A stretch of DNA of 64,000 nt from Tenacibaculum aiptasiae (GTDB taxonomy: Bacteria; Bacteroidota; Bacteroidia; Flavobacteriales; Flavobacteriaceae). The stretch is taken from positions 540,821 through 604,820 of the forward strand of contig NZ_WAAU01000003.1 of NCBI RefSeq assembly GCF_008806755.1. Direction: 5' to 3'. Numbering within the stretch: position 1 is the stretch's first letter; each line of letters starts with the position of its first letter. Below the pieces are notes generated by a model, which saw only the letters and a program-made list of their open reading frames with translations, was not told the origin of the DNA and did not search any database. The position numbers and the translations under genes were made by a program. Shown piece by piece: positions 27,325-36,097 of this stretch.

Positions 27325-28443
27325 TTATTGTGGTTTAGCGTAAAAATCGTTTAGTGAGTTAGTATATAAACAATAATCTATTGTCAAGTCCCAAAAGTTA
27401 ACTTTTGTAAGATTTGGTGCGCCAATTGGAGCAAGCATTATACTTGTTTTATCTTTAATTTTATGTGCTTCAATATTAGAACCTATTCTAGTTCTGTGAT
27501 CTAAACTAGTATCTAAATAATACAGATAGTCGTATACAAATTCAGCATATTGTCTTTTAGAAACCTTTTTTAAACTTCTTAGTTTTAAGTCTTTGTAGTT
27601 ATTTGTTAGAGCATCTTGAAATTCAACGGCATTTAAAGGGGTATTGTTAAGGGAAGGCATAATATTAAATTGCCCATCTAGAAAGACCCATTTGTTTAAA
27701 CTGTTAACATATACTTCAGTAGCAACATGACCAGGAGATGATTTTCTTGTTTCAGCATCTTTTGTTTTTAAATAAATGGTTCTAGATTTAAATCCAGCAT
27801 TTTCTAATTGTGCTTTTAGAACTATAGCATAAGCAAAACAAGGAAAATTCCCACCAGCTTTTGCTTCATCTAAAATTGTAATAGGATCAGATTTACTTGG
27901 AGAATTATTTCCATTATGTTTCCATCTAGAATTAGTCCAGTCTAATATTTGTAGTAATTTTTCAGTATCAGTAATATCTTTTTTAAATTCCTGAACAGGA
28001 TATTTAGCCGCTAATTCAGACAAGTATGAGTTTCCTTTATTTTCTTCGTATAAGATGTTAAAGGTTGTGTTCTGAGGTGTTGTGGCGTACTTTATTTTAT
28101 CTCTGGGGAAATCAATTCCAGTAATAATAGTATGTGCATAAGTAGAATCTTTAAGATTTACATAAAAATCATAAGATTTACCAACTGATACATCAAAGGA
28201 TATACTATCAATATCTGTTTTAAAAATAAACTTTTCTGGGTTTGAGTAACATAAGACTTTTAATGTGTCGTGTTTTACTTGTGGTGCTATAGACCACCAT
28301 CCGTTATACCAATTTTCTGCAATTTTATATTTTGTGCCTGTAGAATTTGCGTTAATTACAGGATGCCCGTTATGTTGTTTTTCTTTTTGACAAGAAACAA
28401 TGATAAAGCAGATAGAAAGAAGTAATAAAAGATTTTTTTTCAT
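27325..28443 (-). CDS. Transglutaminase-like lipoprotein
   Basis: A 372-residue lipoprotein (lipobox IIVSC, Cys18). The second half carries a transglutaminase-like papain-fold core. A Cys lies in GGNFPCFAYAIVLKAQLENAGF, a His in SPGHVATEVYV and an Asp in KWVFLDGQFN, in the order and spacing of the catalytic triad. It may process or bind proteins at the cell surface; the substrate is unknown. It is monocistronic as far as can be seen. Confidence 0.75.
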   Translation of the reverse strand: MKKNLLLLLSICFIIVSCQKEKQHNGHPVINANSTGTKYKIAENWYNGWWSIAPQVKHDTLKVLCYSNPEKFIFKTDIDSISFDVSVGKSYDFYVNLKDSTYAHTIITGIDFPRDKIKYATTPQNTTFNILYEENKGNSYLSELAAKYPVQEFKKDITDTEKLLQILDWTNSRWKHNGNNSPSKSDPITILDEAKAGGNFPCFAYAIVLKAQLENAGFKSRTIYLKTKDAETRKSSPGHVATEVYVNSLNKWVFLDGQFNIMPSLNNTPLNAVEFQDALTNNYKDLKLRSLKKVSKRQYAEFVYDYLYYLDTSLDHRTRIGSNIEAHKIKDKTSIMLAPIGAPNLTKVNFWDLTIDYCLYTNSLNDFYAKPQ

Positions 28444-28530
28444 AGTGAATAGAGTTTTTAGTTAGCTATTTTTATTAATTGTAAATATATAAATAAGACA
28501 TTCTTTTTTATACAAAGGTTGTCTTTTATG

Positions 28531-28578
28531 TAAAAAAAATACTTCTTTCAAGAAAAATATCTTTGAAAGAAGTATTGA
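28531..28578 (-). terminator. Terminator of the ECF / DUF4097 operon
   Basis: A 14-bp stem (28538-28551 with 28563-28576). On the minus strand it is followed by a run of T (the A run at 28532-28539), about 30 bases past the last stop of the operon. Confidence 0.8.
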
Positions 28579-28605
28579 ATAAATGTTTTGTTTTTTTAAG
28601 ATGAG

Positions 28606-29337
28606 TTATATTTTACGTAAAAATATATCACCACTCACAGTTTTTAACTTTAGCGAAGCCTTTCCGTTTTTTACAGTTCCGTATATCTTTTGGTTTCCAT
28701 ATGATCTCTTTCTGTTTTTATCAAAATCGATATCTAGGTTAGAATAAACAGTACCTGTTAAAGTTTGTGCTTTAAATTTAGCATCAGAAATAGCAATATC
28801 TATGTCTCCACTCACAGTTTTTAAATTCATAGACTTAGAATGTTTTTTTATAGTAATGTTTCCGCTAACCAAGTCTAATGTCAATTTGCCATTATAAGCT
28901 AGAGCATTAACGTCTCCAGAAATACTCTTTATTTTTAATTGTATATTCTTAGGAACATAAATAACATAATTTATTTTCATGTCACTATGGTAAGAGCAGT
29001 GTTTACAATTCTTACAATCTCCTGCATTATATACAACTGTATGCTTTTTTTGTTTGTTGAATAAATCACCATAGTTAGATTTTATGGTATAGGTAGTTCC
29101 TATTTTATCTTCTTTTAAGCTAAAAAAATCATTGTCCTTATTGTCATTTATATTTACTGTAGCTTGTACAGAAATTTCATTTTTAGACCAGTTTTCGATT
29201 TTTATATCTTTAGCAAATTTTGCATGAATATATACTTCGTTAATTCCTGATGCATTTTTATTTTTAGTTACTTTTTTTTGAGCTGCTAGGTTACCAAAAG
29301 TCAATAGTAATCCTATGAATAAGAGTAGTCTTTTCAT
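28606..29337 (-). CDS. Secreted DUF4097-like beta-helix protein with a Cys/His cluster
   Basis: A 243-residue protein with a signal peptide (ends NLAAQ). The mature part is built of short beta-repeats of the DUF4097 / putative adhesin type (IKSISGDVNALAYNGKLTLD, LKTVSGDIDIAISDAK, LKTVSGDIFLRKI). A cluster C108, C111, C114, H117 (GDCKNCKHCSYH) interrupts the first part and looks able to bind metal. It is the last gene of an operon with a similar protein, a HEAT-repeat anti-sigma factor and an ECF sigma factor, so it is probably induced by that sigma factor. Confidence 0.78.
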   Translation of the reverse strand: MKRLLLFIGLLLTFGNLAAQKKVTKNKNASGINEVYIHAKFAKDIKIENWSKNEISVQATVNINDNKDNDFFSLKEDKIGTTYTIKSNYGDLFNKQKKHTVVYNAGDCKNCKHCSYHSDMKINYVIYVPKNIQLKIKSISGDVNALAYNGKLTLDLVSGNITIKKHSKSMNLKTVSGDIDIAISDAKFKAQTLTGTVYSNLDIDFDKNRKRSYGNQKIYGTVKNGKASLKLKTVSGDIFLRKI

Positions 29338-29367
29338 TATTAAAGTTTTATGTTGTTGTATGTTAGT

Positions 29368-30204
29368 TTATTTTTTACGTAAGTAAATGTTTCCCATAGA
29401 CGACTTTAGCTTAATTTTTACGCCTCCATTATTAATAGTACTTACAATACTTTTTGCTCCACTTACGTTTTTCATTCCTTTTTTAGTTGGAATTTCAATA
29501 TCGAAATTGGTATATACAGTTCCATTTGTTTTTAACTCAAGATTTGCTTTTGTGTTAGAAGGAATAGCAACATCTATTTCGCTAACAGATGAACTTACAG
29601 TAATAGGTGATAATTGACTAACTTTTGAAAATTCGATATTTATTGGTCCAACACTAGAATGTGCGGTTATAGGTCCAGTAACATCCATCATAGTAATTCT
29701 CCCTACATTGGTGTTAGCTTCAACTTCAGAAGTAAAACCTTCTATTTCTAAACTTCCTAAGTTACCCGTATCTACAGAAATGTTGATGTTTTTTGGTAGT
29801 TCTAATTGAATACCACTACGTTGAAAATGAGATTTTAAATCTTTAATATAAAGTATATCTCCTTCTTTCTCTAGAGAAAACCCATAGCCATTTGTATTGT
29901 CTTTACCTCCAGGATAAATTGCTGTTAAACCTTTTCGTTTGTCTTTTTTGGTTTTATCATGATTATTATGAGGAAATCTGTTATCATAGTCATGATCATC
30001 ATCATGATCGCAATTGTCACAATCGTTATGAGAATGTTTATAGTTTTTAAGTACTAAAGAGTTGGATGTACCTACTGTAATTTTTGTTGTAGTATTTGTT
30101 TCTATTCGTACTTTTTTAATCCCTGATAAAGAGTGTTTGTATTCTTTATTTTGAGCAGTTATAATACCGCTAACTAATAATAATATTAAAATGATTTTTT
30201 TCAT
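29368..30204 (-). CDS. Secreted DUF4097-like beta-helix protein with a His/Asp/Cys-rich insert
   Basis: A 278-residue protein with a signal peptide (ends GIITAQ) and a DUF4097-type beta-helix (LPKNINISVDTGNLGSLEIE, VGRITMMDVTGPI, LKSSMGNIYLRKK). Residues 57-82 form a striking insert with H57, H59, C62, C65, H67, H71, H79 and H82 among many Asp residues, a probable metal-binding segment. It is a paralogue of the next gene, which has its own Cys cluster at a similar place. Third gene of the ECF operon. Metal binding is inferred only from composition. Confidence 0.78.
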   Translation of the reverse strand: MKKIILILLLVSGIITAQNKEYKHSLSGIKKVRIETNTTTKITVGTSNSLVLKNYKHSHNDCDNCDHDDDHDYDNRFPHNNHDKTKKDKRKGLTAIYPGGKDNTNGYGFSLEKEGDILYIKDLKSHFQRSGIQLELPKNINISVDTGNLGSLEIEGFTSEVEANTNVGRITMMDVTGPITAHSSVGPINIEFSKVSQLSPITVSSSVSEIDVAIPSNTKANLELKTNGTVYTNFDIEIPTKKGMKNVSGAKSIVSTINNGGVKIKLKSSMGNIYLRKK

Positions 30205-30219
30205 GATTCTTGTATGTTT

Positions 30220-30990
30220 TTACAGTAAATTAGGTATGTTGTACTGAATTTCTTGTTTTACGTAATTTGGTGTTTCTTCTTTTTCTAATAATTCTTTCAT
30301 AGGTTCGAGCGCTCTTTTTTCTTGTATATTTCCTAAGATTTGAATTAATTCAATTTGCATTGAAGGTACTTTTTCTGTTTCTAGCGATTTGATTAATGCA
30401 GCTTTTACTTTTTCTAGTGATGAAAATTTGGAGAGTACTTCTGCTGCAGCCAAACGTACATTTACGTTCTCATCATTAAATAGTTTATTTATAAGGGCAT
30501 CAATTATTTTTGTGTCGTTTTTTGAAAATTTTTCAGCATTCGTTACTGCTAAAATTCGTTTACTTGCTGATTGGTTTTCTAATAAAGCCAATATCTGATT
30601 TTCTTTTTCTATTTTTTGTTTATCAGCAAAGGTTAATTTATTTGGATTAATAGATGATTGATATTTACCTATCAAAAAAGCACTAACAACTATAAGGATG
30701 CTAGCAGCAACACGGATATACGATTTCCAATTTGTTTTTGGTTGCATTGGTATAACTTTAGTTTGCTCTTTTTCCTTGTTTAAAAACGTTTCAAAATTTA
30801 ATTTTAAGTTGTTTGAAGGTGTTTCTTCTATATCATTATCAATTACATCTAAAAAAAGCTTCATTTCTTTCACTTCTTTTTGACAAGTAATACAACTTTC
30901 AATATGTTTTTCGACTATTAAAGATTCTTCTTTGGTAAGATTCTTCTCAATATAATCTATTAGTTTATTTTCTATATCGTTACACTTCAT
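30220..30990 (-). CDS. Zinc-finger anti-sigma factor with periplasmic HEAT-like repeats
   Basis: A 256-residue membrane protein. The N-terminus is a ZAS-type anti-sigma domain (CNDIENKLIDYIE, then H29-x3-C33-x2-C36 in KHIESCITC). One transmembrane segment lies near 88-108 (AASILIVVSAFLIGKYQ). The C-terminal part has HEAT-like repeats (NDENVNVRLAAAEVLSKFSS; SMQIELIQILGNIQEKRALEPMKELLE). It should hold the ECF sigma factor encoded just upstream inactive at the membrane. The genes overlap by 11 bases, which suggests coupled translation. Confidence 0.9.
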   Translation of the reverse strand: MKCNDIENKLIDYIEKNLTKEESLIVEKHIESCITCQKEVKEMKLFLDVIDNDIEETPSNNLKLNFETFLNKEKEQTKVIPMQPKTNWKSYIRVAASILIVVSAFLIGKYQSSINPNKLTFADKQKIEKENQILALLENQSASKRILAVTNAEKFSKNDTKIIDALINKLFNDENVNVRLAAAEVLSKFSSLEKVKAALIKSLETEKVPSMQIELIQILGNIQEKRALEPMKELLEKEETPNYVKQEIQYNIPNLL

Positions 30991-31525
30991 TACCTACTGT
31001 TTGAAAATAAATGTTTTTTAGTTTTTTTAATGCTCTATGCACTTTCACCTTTACGGCATTTTCTGAACTTCCTATTATTTCAGCAATTTGCTCGTATTTT
31101 ATTCCTTGGTAGCGATGCATTACAATTAATTCTCTATCTGAATTATTTAGTTGCAATAAGGCTACTTTTAAATGTTCTATTTCTTCTTTATTATTTGTTG
31201 ATGATTCAATTAATTCTGAGTTAAGTTTATCATCTTCAATAATATTAGTTCTCTCTTTTTTCTGTTTTTGATAATATGTTGAAAAAATGTTTCTAGCTAT
31301 GGTGTATATCCAAGAAGCAAAATTTCCATTTTTATAAGATGTTCTATATTTTAAAACTTTGATAAAAACATCTTGAGTTAAATCTTCACTAACCATTTTA
31401 TTCTGAATCATCTTATTAAAGAAATTATAGATACGTACATGATATCTGTCGAATAAAATCGACATAGTATCTAAATCTCCTTTAGCTACTGCTAGCATTA
31501 AATCTTCATCAGTTAGATGTTTCAA
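30980..31525 (-). CDS. ECF-family RNA polymerase sigma factor
   Basis: A 181-residue ECF sigma factor. Region 2 includes KMVSEDLTQDVFIKVLKYR and FASWIYTIARNIFSTYYQ. Region 4 includes LNNSDRELIVMHRYQGIKYEQIAEIIGSSENAVKVKVHRALKKL. It is first in an operon with its zinc-finger anti-sigma factor (11-base overlap) and two DUF4097-like secreted proteins. The upstream region on the minus strand contains TGTAACCTTTC about 60 bases before the start, possibly an ECF -35 element. Confidence 0.93.
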   Translation of the reverse strand: MKHLTDEDLMLAVAKGDLDTMSILFDRYHVRIYNFFNKMIQNKMVSEDLTQDVFIKVLKYRTSYKNGNFASWIYTIARNIFSTYYQKQKKERTNIIEDDKLNSELIESSTNNKEEIEHLKVALLQLNNSDRELIVMHRYQGIKYEQIAEIIGSSENAVKVKVHRALKKLKNIYFQTVGNEV

Positions 31526-31602
31526 TGTATTAGTTTTGATTAGTTTCTATATTAAAAACCATCAATTTACAGAAAGGTTACATGTGATATTAAATTTTTT
31601 AT

Positions 31603-31630
31603 AAAAAAAAGCCTCGTAAATTTACGAGGC
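31603..31630 (-). terminator. Terminator of the dCMP deaminase / S41 protease unit
   Basis: GCCTCGTAAATTTACGAGGC is a perfect 20-base palindrome, followed on the minus strand by eight T residues. It is just past the protease stop. Confidence 0.85.
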
Positions 31631-31637
31631 CTTGTTT

Positions 31638-33200
31638 TTATTGAGATTCTAGTTCAAAAACTTTTTGAAGCATTTTGTCATTTGGTTGGTTTACTTTATA
31701 TAAACCTTCGTCGCTAAAGAGCTCTCGAGCTATTAATGTTTTAAGATTATCTCTTAGTTGTTTTTTTGTTCTTTGTGATAATCGATAGTCTTTGAATTTA
31801 GATAAAAACTGATCAGAAATAGTATTGTCCTTGTCAAAATTCTTTATAAAATCTTCAACTGTAATTTTAGCAAGTTTTTTACGATTGTTGTCTACATAGT
31901 TAAATGCGTAGTTGTTTAATGATCTAAAAAATATAGTTGGTATATAAGATGTTGTATCTACGGCAACAAAATGATCTGGTATAATTCCACCACCACCATA
32001 AACTGTTTTTCCTTTAGGAGTTGTAAATTTTAAACTGTCTATTGTTTTGATACTGTCTCTGTTAAAAAGTTCTCCGTTTGAGTAGCGGTTTCTAATATCG
32101 CTATCGTAAGAAGAGGTTGTATTTTCTTTTTTATAGGGTTTCTGAATTGAGCGTCCGGTAGGAGTATAATATCTAGCGGTAGTTAGTCTAACAGCTGACC
32201 CGTCACCTAAATCCATTTCCTGTTGTACCAATCCTTTTCCAAAAGAACGACGTCCAATAATAATACCTTTGTCATTATCTTGTAAAGCACCAGCTACAAT
32301 TTCAGAAGCAGAGGCAGAGTTTTCGTCAATTAAAACATATAAACCACCTTTTTCAAAATCTCCTTTTTCGGTAGCAAAAGACTCAACAACATCCCCTTTA
32401 TTATTTTTGGTAAAAACAATTAATTTTTGGTCCTCTAAAAATTCATCAACAATACTATTAGCAATATCAATAAAGCCACCACCGTTTCCACGAAGATCAA
32501 GAACTAAGTCGGTCATTCCTTCTTCCAGAAGATTGTCTAAAGAGGTTTTGAATTCTTTATAGGTATTACGAGCAAAACGATCTAATTTTATATAACCAAT
32601 ACTATCGTTTAGCATATAAGCTACATCAACACTTTTAATATTTACTTTTCCTCTATTAATAGTTACGTCAAAAATACTATCGTTTGTTTTTCTGTAAACT
32701 TGTATGTCTACTTTAGTGTTAGGCTTACCTTTTAAAGCCTTCATTATTTGAGAAGTTTGAAGTTTTTTTCCATAAAGAGTATCTTTATTTGCTAACAAAA
32801 TTCTATCACCAGCTTTAATTCCTTTTTTAATACTAGGTCCACCTTTTATAGGAGAAATAACGGTAATGGTATCACCAATCATTCTAAACTGAACACCAAT
32901 TCCAACAAAGTTACCTTGCATGTTTTCGGTAACTAATTGAAGATTTTCTTTTGGGATATAAACAGAATGCGGATCTAACTTACCAAGCATTTCAGTAATT
33001 GCACCATCTAATAATTCGTCAGTGTTTACATTGTCTACATAATCATTATCTATATAATCAATAAGACGTTTAATTTTTCTTTCATTAGCAGTGTTTTTTC
33101 CAATTAAACCACTAGAGTTTCCTTGGTTAAAAAAAGTTCCGATAAGAATACCGAAAACAACAGCTATTGATAAATATATAGGTAAATTATTTTTATTCAT
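31638..33200 (-). CDS. S41-family C-terminal processing peptidase (CtpA-like)
   Basis: A 520-residue protease with an N-terminal hydrophobic signal/anchor (IYLSIAVVFGILIGTFF), a PDZ domain (about 90-180; VGIGVQFRMIGDTITVISPIKGGPS) and an S41 catalytic domain. The serine lies in NSASASEIVAGALQD and the lysine in GRRSFGKGLVQQE, the Ser-Lys dyad of tail-specific proteases. It trims or degrades periplasmic proteins from their C-termini. Its start overlaps the end of the deaminase gene by 8 bases. Confidence 0.94.
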   Translation of the reverse strand: MNKNNLPIYLSIAVVFGILIGTFFNQGNSSGLIGKNTANERKIKRLIDYIDNDYVDNVNTDELLDGAITEMLGKLDPHSVYIPKENLQLVTENMQGNFVGIGVQFRMIGDTITVISPIKGGPSIKKGIKAGDRILLANKDTLYGKKLQTSQIMKALKGKPNTKVDIQVYRKTNDSIFDVTINRGKVNIKSVDVAYMLNDSIGYIKLDRFARNTYKEFKTSLDNLLEEGMTDLVLDLRGNGGGFIDIANSIVDEFLEDQKLIVFTKNNKGDVVESFATEKGDFEKGGLYVLIDENSASASEIVAGALQDNDKGIIIGRRSFGKGLVQQEMDLGDGSAVRLTTARYYTPTGRSIQKPYKKENTTSSYDSDIRNRYSNGELFNRDSIKTIDSLKFTTPKGKTVYGGGGIIPDHFVAVDTTSYIPTIFFRSLNNYAFNYVDNNRKKLAKITVEDFIKNFDKDNTISDQFLSKFKDYRLSQRTKKQLRDNLKTLIARELFSDEGLYKVNQPNDKMLQKVFELESQ

Positions 33201-33615
33201 AAGGTAAATAAGTCAATTCAACACCAGCTTTTTCTAAAAAATCTATACCAGAACAATCTTTATATGCTTCTGCGTACACTACCCGTTTAATTCCTGCTTG
33301 ATGAATTAATTTACTACATTGTTGACATGGAGAAAGCGTAATGTATAATGTAGCGCCTTTACACGATTGTGTAGATGCTGCTACTTTTAAAATAGCATTT
33401 GCTTCTGCATGTAATACATACCATTTGGTATATCCTTCCTCATCTTCACAATAATTTTCAAAACCTGAAGGAGTTCCGTTGTATCCATCGGAAATAATCA
33501 TACGGTCTTTTACAATAAGGGCACCAACTTGTTTTCGTTTACAATGAGATAATTTACCCCATTCTCTAGCCATTTTTAAATAAGCCTTATCGTATTTTAA
33601 TTGTTTTTTATTCAA
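33193..33615 (-). CDS. dCMP deaminase family protein
   Basis: A 140-residue zinc-dependent cytidine/deoxycytidylate deaminase fold. The HAEANAI motif and PCQQC motif give the zinc ligands and catalytic Glu. YDKAYLKMAREWGKLSHCKR at the start and GYNGTPSGFENYCED are typical of dCMP deaminase (ComEB-like), which makes dUMP for thymidylate synthesis. It overlaps the S41 protease gene by 8 bases, an arrangement often seen in Flavobacteriaceae. Confidence 0.93.
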   Translation of the reverse strand: MNKKQLKYDKAYLKMAREWGKLSHCKRKQVGALIVKDRMIISDGYNGTPSGFENYCEDEEGYTKWYVLHAEANAILKVAASTQSCKGATLYITLSPCQQCSKLIHQAGIKRVVYAEAYKDCSGIDFLEKAGVELTYLPYE

Positions 33616-33681
33616 GAGTAGTTTAGGTAGTTATGTTAAATGCTAATATAATTAGAATTAAGATGTTTAGACGTTAATTTT

Positions 33682-34263
33682 TTACCAAAAAACACGGTTA
33701 ATCATCATTTGAAAGGCAAAACCAATTACAATAGATGATACAACTAAAATCCAGTCGCGACGGTTTACTCCAAATACAGATTGCACTAAAGATCCTACTA
33801 ATAAAATAAGCAATACAATAATAATTTGAGCTGCTTCTACACCTAATGCAAATTCTAATAAAGGAACTAATTTGTCAGAAGTTTTTCCAATCATCATTTT
33901 AAAATAGTTAGAAAAACCTAATCCGTGAATTAAACCAAAAAATAGAGCGAAAAATAAGTTTTGATTTTCTTTTCCAACAGATGCTTTTTTAGCTGTAAGT
34001 ACATTCATCAATCCAGTAATGAATATAGTTAAAGGGATTAAAAATTCAATTAAATCGGCTCTAACATTTAGTATTCCATAAGCAGAAAGTGCTAAAGTGA
34101 TTGAGTGCCCAATAGTAAACAATGTAATAAGCCATAAAACTTTTTTCCACTGCTTAAACTGATATACAACAGCAAGTACTATTAGAAATAAAATGTGATC
34201 ATAGGCTTTGATGTCTAATACATGAAACAAGCCCATTTTAAAGTAAAAAATAAAATCGTTCAT
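33682..34263 (-). CDS. HupE/UreJ-family membrane protein
   Basis: A 193-residue protein with six or seven hydrophobic segments. The conserved HupE/UreJ features are FYFKMGLFHVLDIKAYDHILFLI at the N-terminus, FTIGHSITLAL, and ALFFGLIHGLGFSNYFK with conserved His residues. HupE proteins are nickel or cobalt permeases or accessories. In Bacteroidota the group is often not linked to hydrogenase or urease, and none is seen here. It follows the Lrp-type gene after 9 bases. Metal transport is inferred. Confidence 0.87.
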   Translation of the reverse strand: MNDFIFYFKMGLFHVLDIKAYDHILFLIVLAVVYQFKQWKKVLWLITLFTIGHSITLALSAYGILNVRADLIEFLIPLTIFITGLMNVLTAKKASVGKENQNLFFALFFGLIHGLGFSNYFKMMIGKTSDKLVPLLEFALGVEAAQIIIVLLILLVGSLVQSVFGVNRRDWILVVSSIVIGFAFQMMINRVFW

Positions 34264-34272
34264 TCGGGGTTT

Positions 34273-34734
34273 TTAAATTTTTATTTGTCGGTCTATTTGT
34301 TGGTCTAAAGATATAAAAGTTTCTGTTCTGGAAACCCCTTTTATAGTTTGAATATCTTTATTTAACAAATGCATTAAATCTTCATTGTTTTTACATAGTA
34401 TTTTAATGAAAATAGCATAGTTACCCGTTGTATAATGACTCTCTACAACTTCAGGAATATCTTTCAATCGTTTAATAGCTGAAGAATATTGACTAGAAGC
34501 CTCCAAAAACACCCCCACAAAAGCGGTTGTGGTATATCCTAAAGCTTTTGGGTTTAAAACCATTTTATAACCATCAATTAAATCAGAACTATCTAATTTT
34601 CGTAATCGTTGATGTATTGCAGCACCCGATATTCCTACCTCTCTAGCAATACTTAAAATAGGTGTTCGAGCATCCTTTACTAGTCGCTTGATAATAATTT
34701 TATCAATACCGTCAATTTTTAATTTCTTAAGCAT
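34273..34734 (-). CDS. Lrp/AsnC-family transcriptional regulator
   Basis: A 153-residue regulator with an N-terminal AsnC-type helix-turn-helix (DGIDKIIIKRLVKDARTPILSIAREVGISGAAIHQRLRKL) and a C-terminal RAM ligand-binding domain (about 70-150). It probably responds to an amino acid. A -7 box ends 4 bases before the start codon, so its mRNA is probably leaderless. It is divergent from umuC and in line with the HupE/UreJ-type gene 9 bases downstream. Confidence 0.92.
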   Translation of the reverse strand: MLKKLKIDGIDKIIIKRLVKDARTPILSIAREVGISGAAIHQRLRKLDSSDLIDGYKMVLNPKALGYTTTAFVGVFLEASSQYSSAIKRLKDIPEVVESHYTTGNYAIFIKILCKNNEDLMHLLNKDIQTIKGVSRTETFISLDQQIDRQIKI

Positions 34735-34738
34735 ACAG

Positions 34739-34746
34739 CAAAAATA
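34739..34746 (-). promoter_or_regulatory. -7 box of the Lrp-type gene (probably leaderless)
   Basis: The minus strand reads TATTTTTG (TAnnTTTG), then four bases, then the ATG at 34734. Confidence 0.55.
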
Positions 34747-34824
34747 AGGAAAGTTTACTTGATTATAAGGGAGTATAAAATTGGATATTTTAGAATATGT
34801 AGAAGCGTAATGGAAGAAGATTTT

Positions 34825-34832
34825 TATCTTTA
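34825..34832 (+). promoter_or_regulatory. -7 box of the umuC-umuD unit (probably leaderless)
   Basis: TATCTTTA, one base off TAnnTTTG, ends 5 bases before the umuC ATG at 34838. Confidence 0.5.
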
Positions 34833-34837
34833 CATTT

Positions 34838-36094
34838 ATGTACGCACTTGTAGATTGTAATAATTTTTATACTTCTTGTGAACGGGTTTTTAATCCGAAT
34901 TTAGAAGGCAAGCCAGTTGCTATTTTAAGCAATAATGATGGTTGTGTAATTTCTATGAGTGATGAAGCAAAAAAAATAAATCTTCCATTTGGAGCACCTA
35001 TTTTTAAATGGGAACAGTTTTGTAAGAATAATAATATTTCAGTGTTATCATCAAACTATCCCTTATATGGAGATATGAGTGCTCGAGTGATGAAAATATT
35101 GGAACAATTTTCTCCCGATGTAGAAGTGTATTCAATAGATGAAGCTTTTTTACAGTTTAAAGGATTTGATAATTACGATTTTGATTCTTATGGAAAAAAA
35201 ATAAGAAGTACAATTTTACAATGGACAGGAATACCAACTTGTGTAGGGCTAGCACCTACAAAAGCCTTGAGTAAGATTGCTAACAAAATTGCTCGAAAGT
35301 TCCCTAAAAAAACAGGAGGGGTTTATGTAATAGATTCTGAAGAAAAGAGAATAAAAGCACTAAAATGGATACCTATTGAAAGTGTTTGGGGAATTGGTAG
35401 AGGATTGGTTAAAAAATTGAAAGCAAAAGGTTGTATTAAAGCTTACGATTTTACACAATTAGATGATGATTGGGTGCGAAAAAAATTATCAATTACAGTT
35501 TGGAAGTTGAAGAAAGATTTAGAAGGAGATTCTAAAATAATATTGGACGAACCTGTAACAAAAAAAGCGATAGCAACTACAAGAAGCTTTGAATATACAT
35601 TTTCAGATATTGATAATATTAAGGAACGAATTTCTACATTTGCCACAAGTTGTGCAGAAAAACTAAGGAAACAAAATTCTAGTTGTCATATGGTGGTTGT
35701 TATGTTACGTAGCGATCGCCATAAAAAAGATAGTGAACAGCATAGGGTAAGTAAAACTGTAGTTTTTCCATATCCAACAGATTCAACATTAACTATCAGT
35801 AAAAGTGCAGTGAAAGCTGTAACAACTATATTTAAAGAAGGAATTAAGTATAAGCGAGCCGGAGTTATTGTAACAGGATTAGTGCCTTCAGATAATTATC
35901 AATTGAATATGTTTGAAGGAGAAAATCCAAAGCATAAACCTTTGATGAAGGCAATTGATAAATTGAATAAAACATTTAAATCTGACAAAGTAAAATTAGC
36001 AAATCAAGATTTAAAGCGTACTTGGAAAATGCGTCAAGAACGTTTATCACCAAAGTACACTACAAATATTAATGAGATTATTAGGGTGAAATAA
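34838..36094 (+). CDS. umuC: Y-family translesion DNA polymerase (UmuC-like)
   Basis: A 418-residue Y-family polymerase of the UmuC group, full length. It has YALVDCNNFYTSCERVFNP (D6 metal ligand), YSIDEAFL with D101 and E102, and GLAPTKALSKIANKIARK. The C-terminal DUF4113-type end is LKRTWKMRQERLSPKYTT. It copies past DNA lesions as part of DNA polymerase V, together with cleaved UmuD. The umuD gene follows after 3 bases, which is the reverse of the usual umuD-umuC order. No LexA box was recognised upstream. Confidence 0.95.
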   Translation: MYALVDCNNFYTSCERVFNPNLEGKPVAILSNNDGCVISMSDEAKKINLPFGAPIFKWEQFCKNNNISVLSSNYPLYGDMSARVMKILEQFSPDVEVYSIDEAFLQFKGFDNYDFDSYGKKIRSTILQWTGIPTCVGLAPTKALSKIANKIARKFPKKTGGVYVIDSEEKRIKALKWIPIESVWGIGRGLVKKLKAKGCIKAYDFTQLDDDWVRKKLSITVWKLKKDLEGDSKIILDEPVTKKAIATTRSFEYTFSDIDNIKERISTFATSCAEKLRKQNSSCHMVVVMLRSDRHKKDSEQHRVSKTVVFPYPTDSTLTISKSAVKAVTTIFKEGIKYKRAGVIVTGLVPSDNYQLNMFEGENPKHKPLMKAIDKLNKTFKSDKVKLANQDLKRTWKMRQERLSPKYTTNINEIIRVK

Positions 36095-36097
36095 ATT

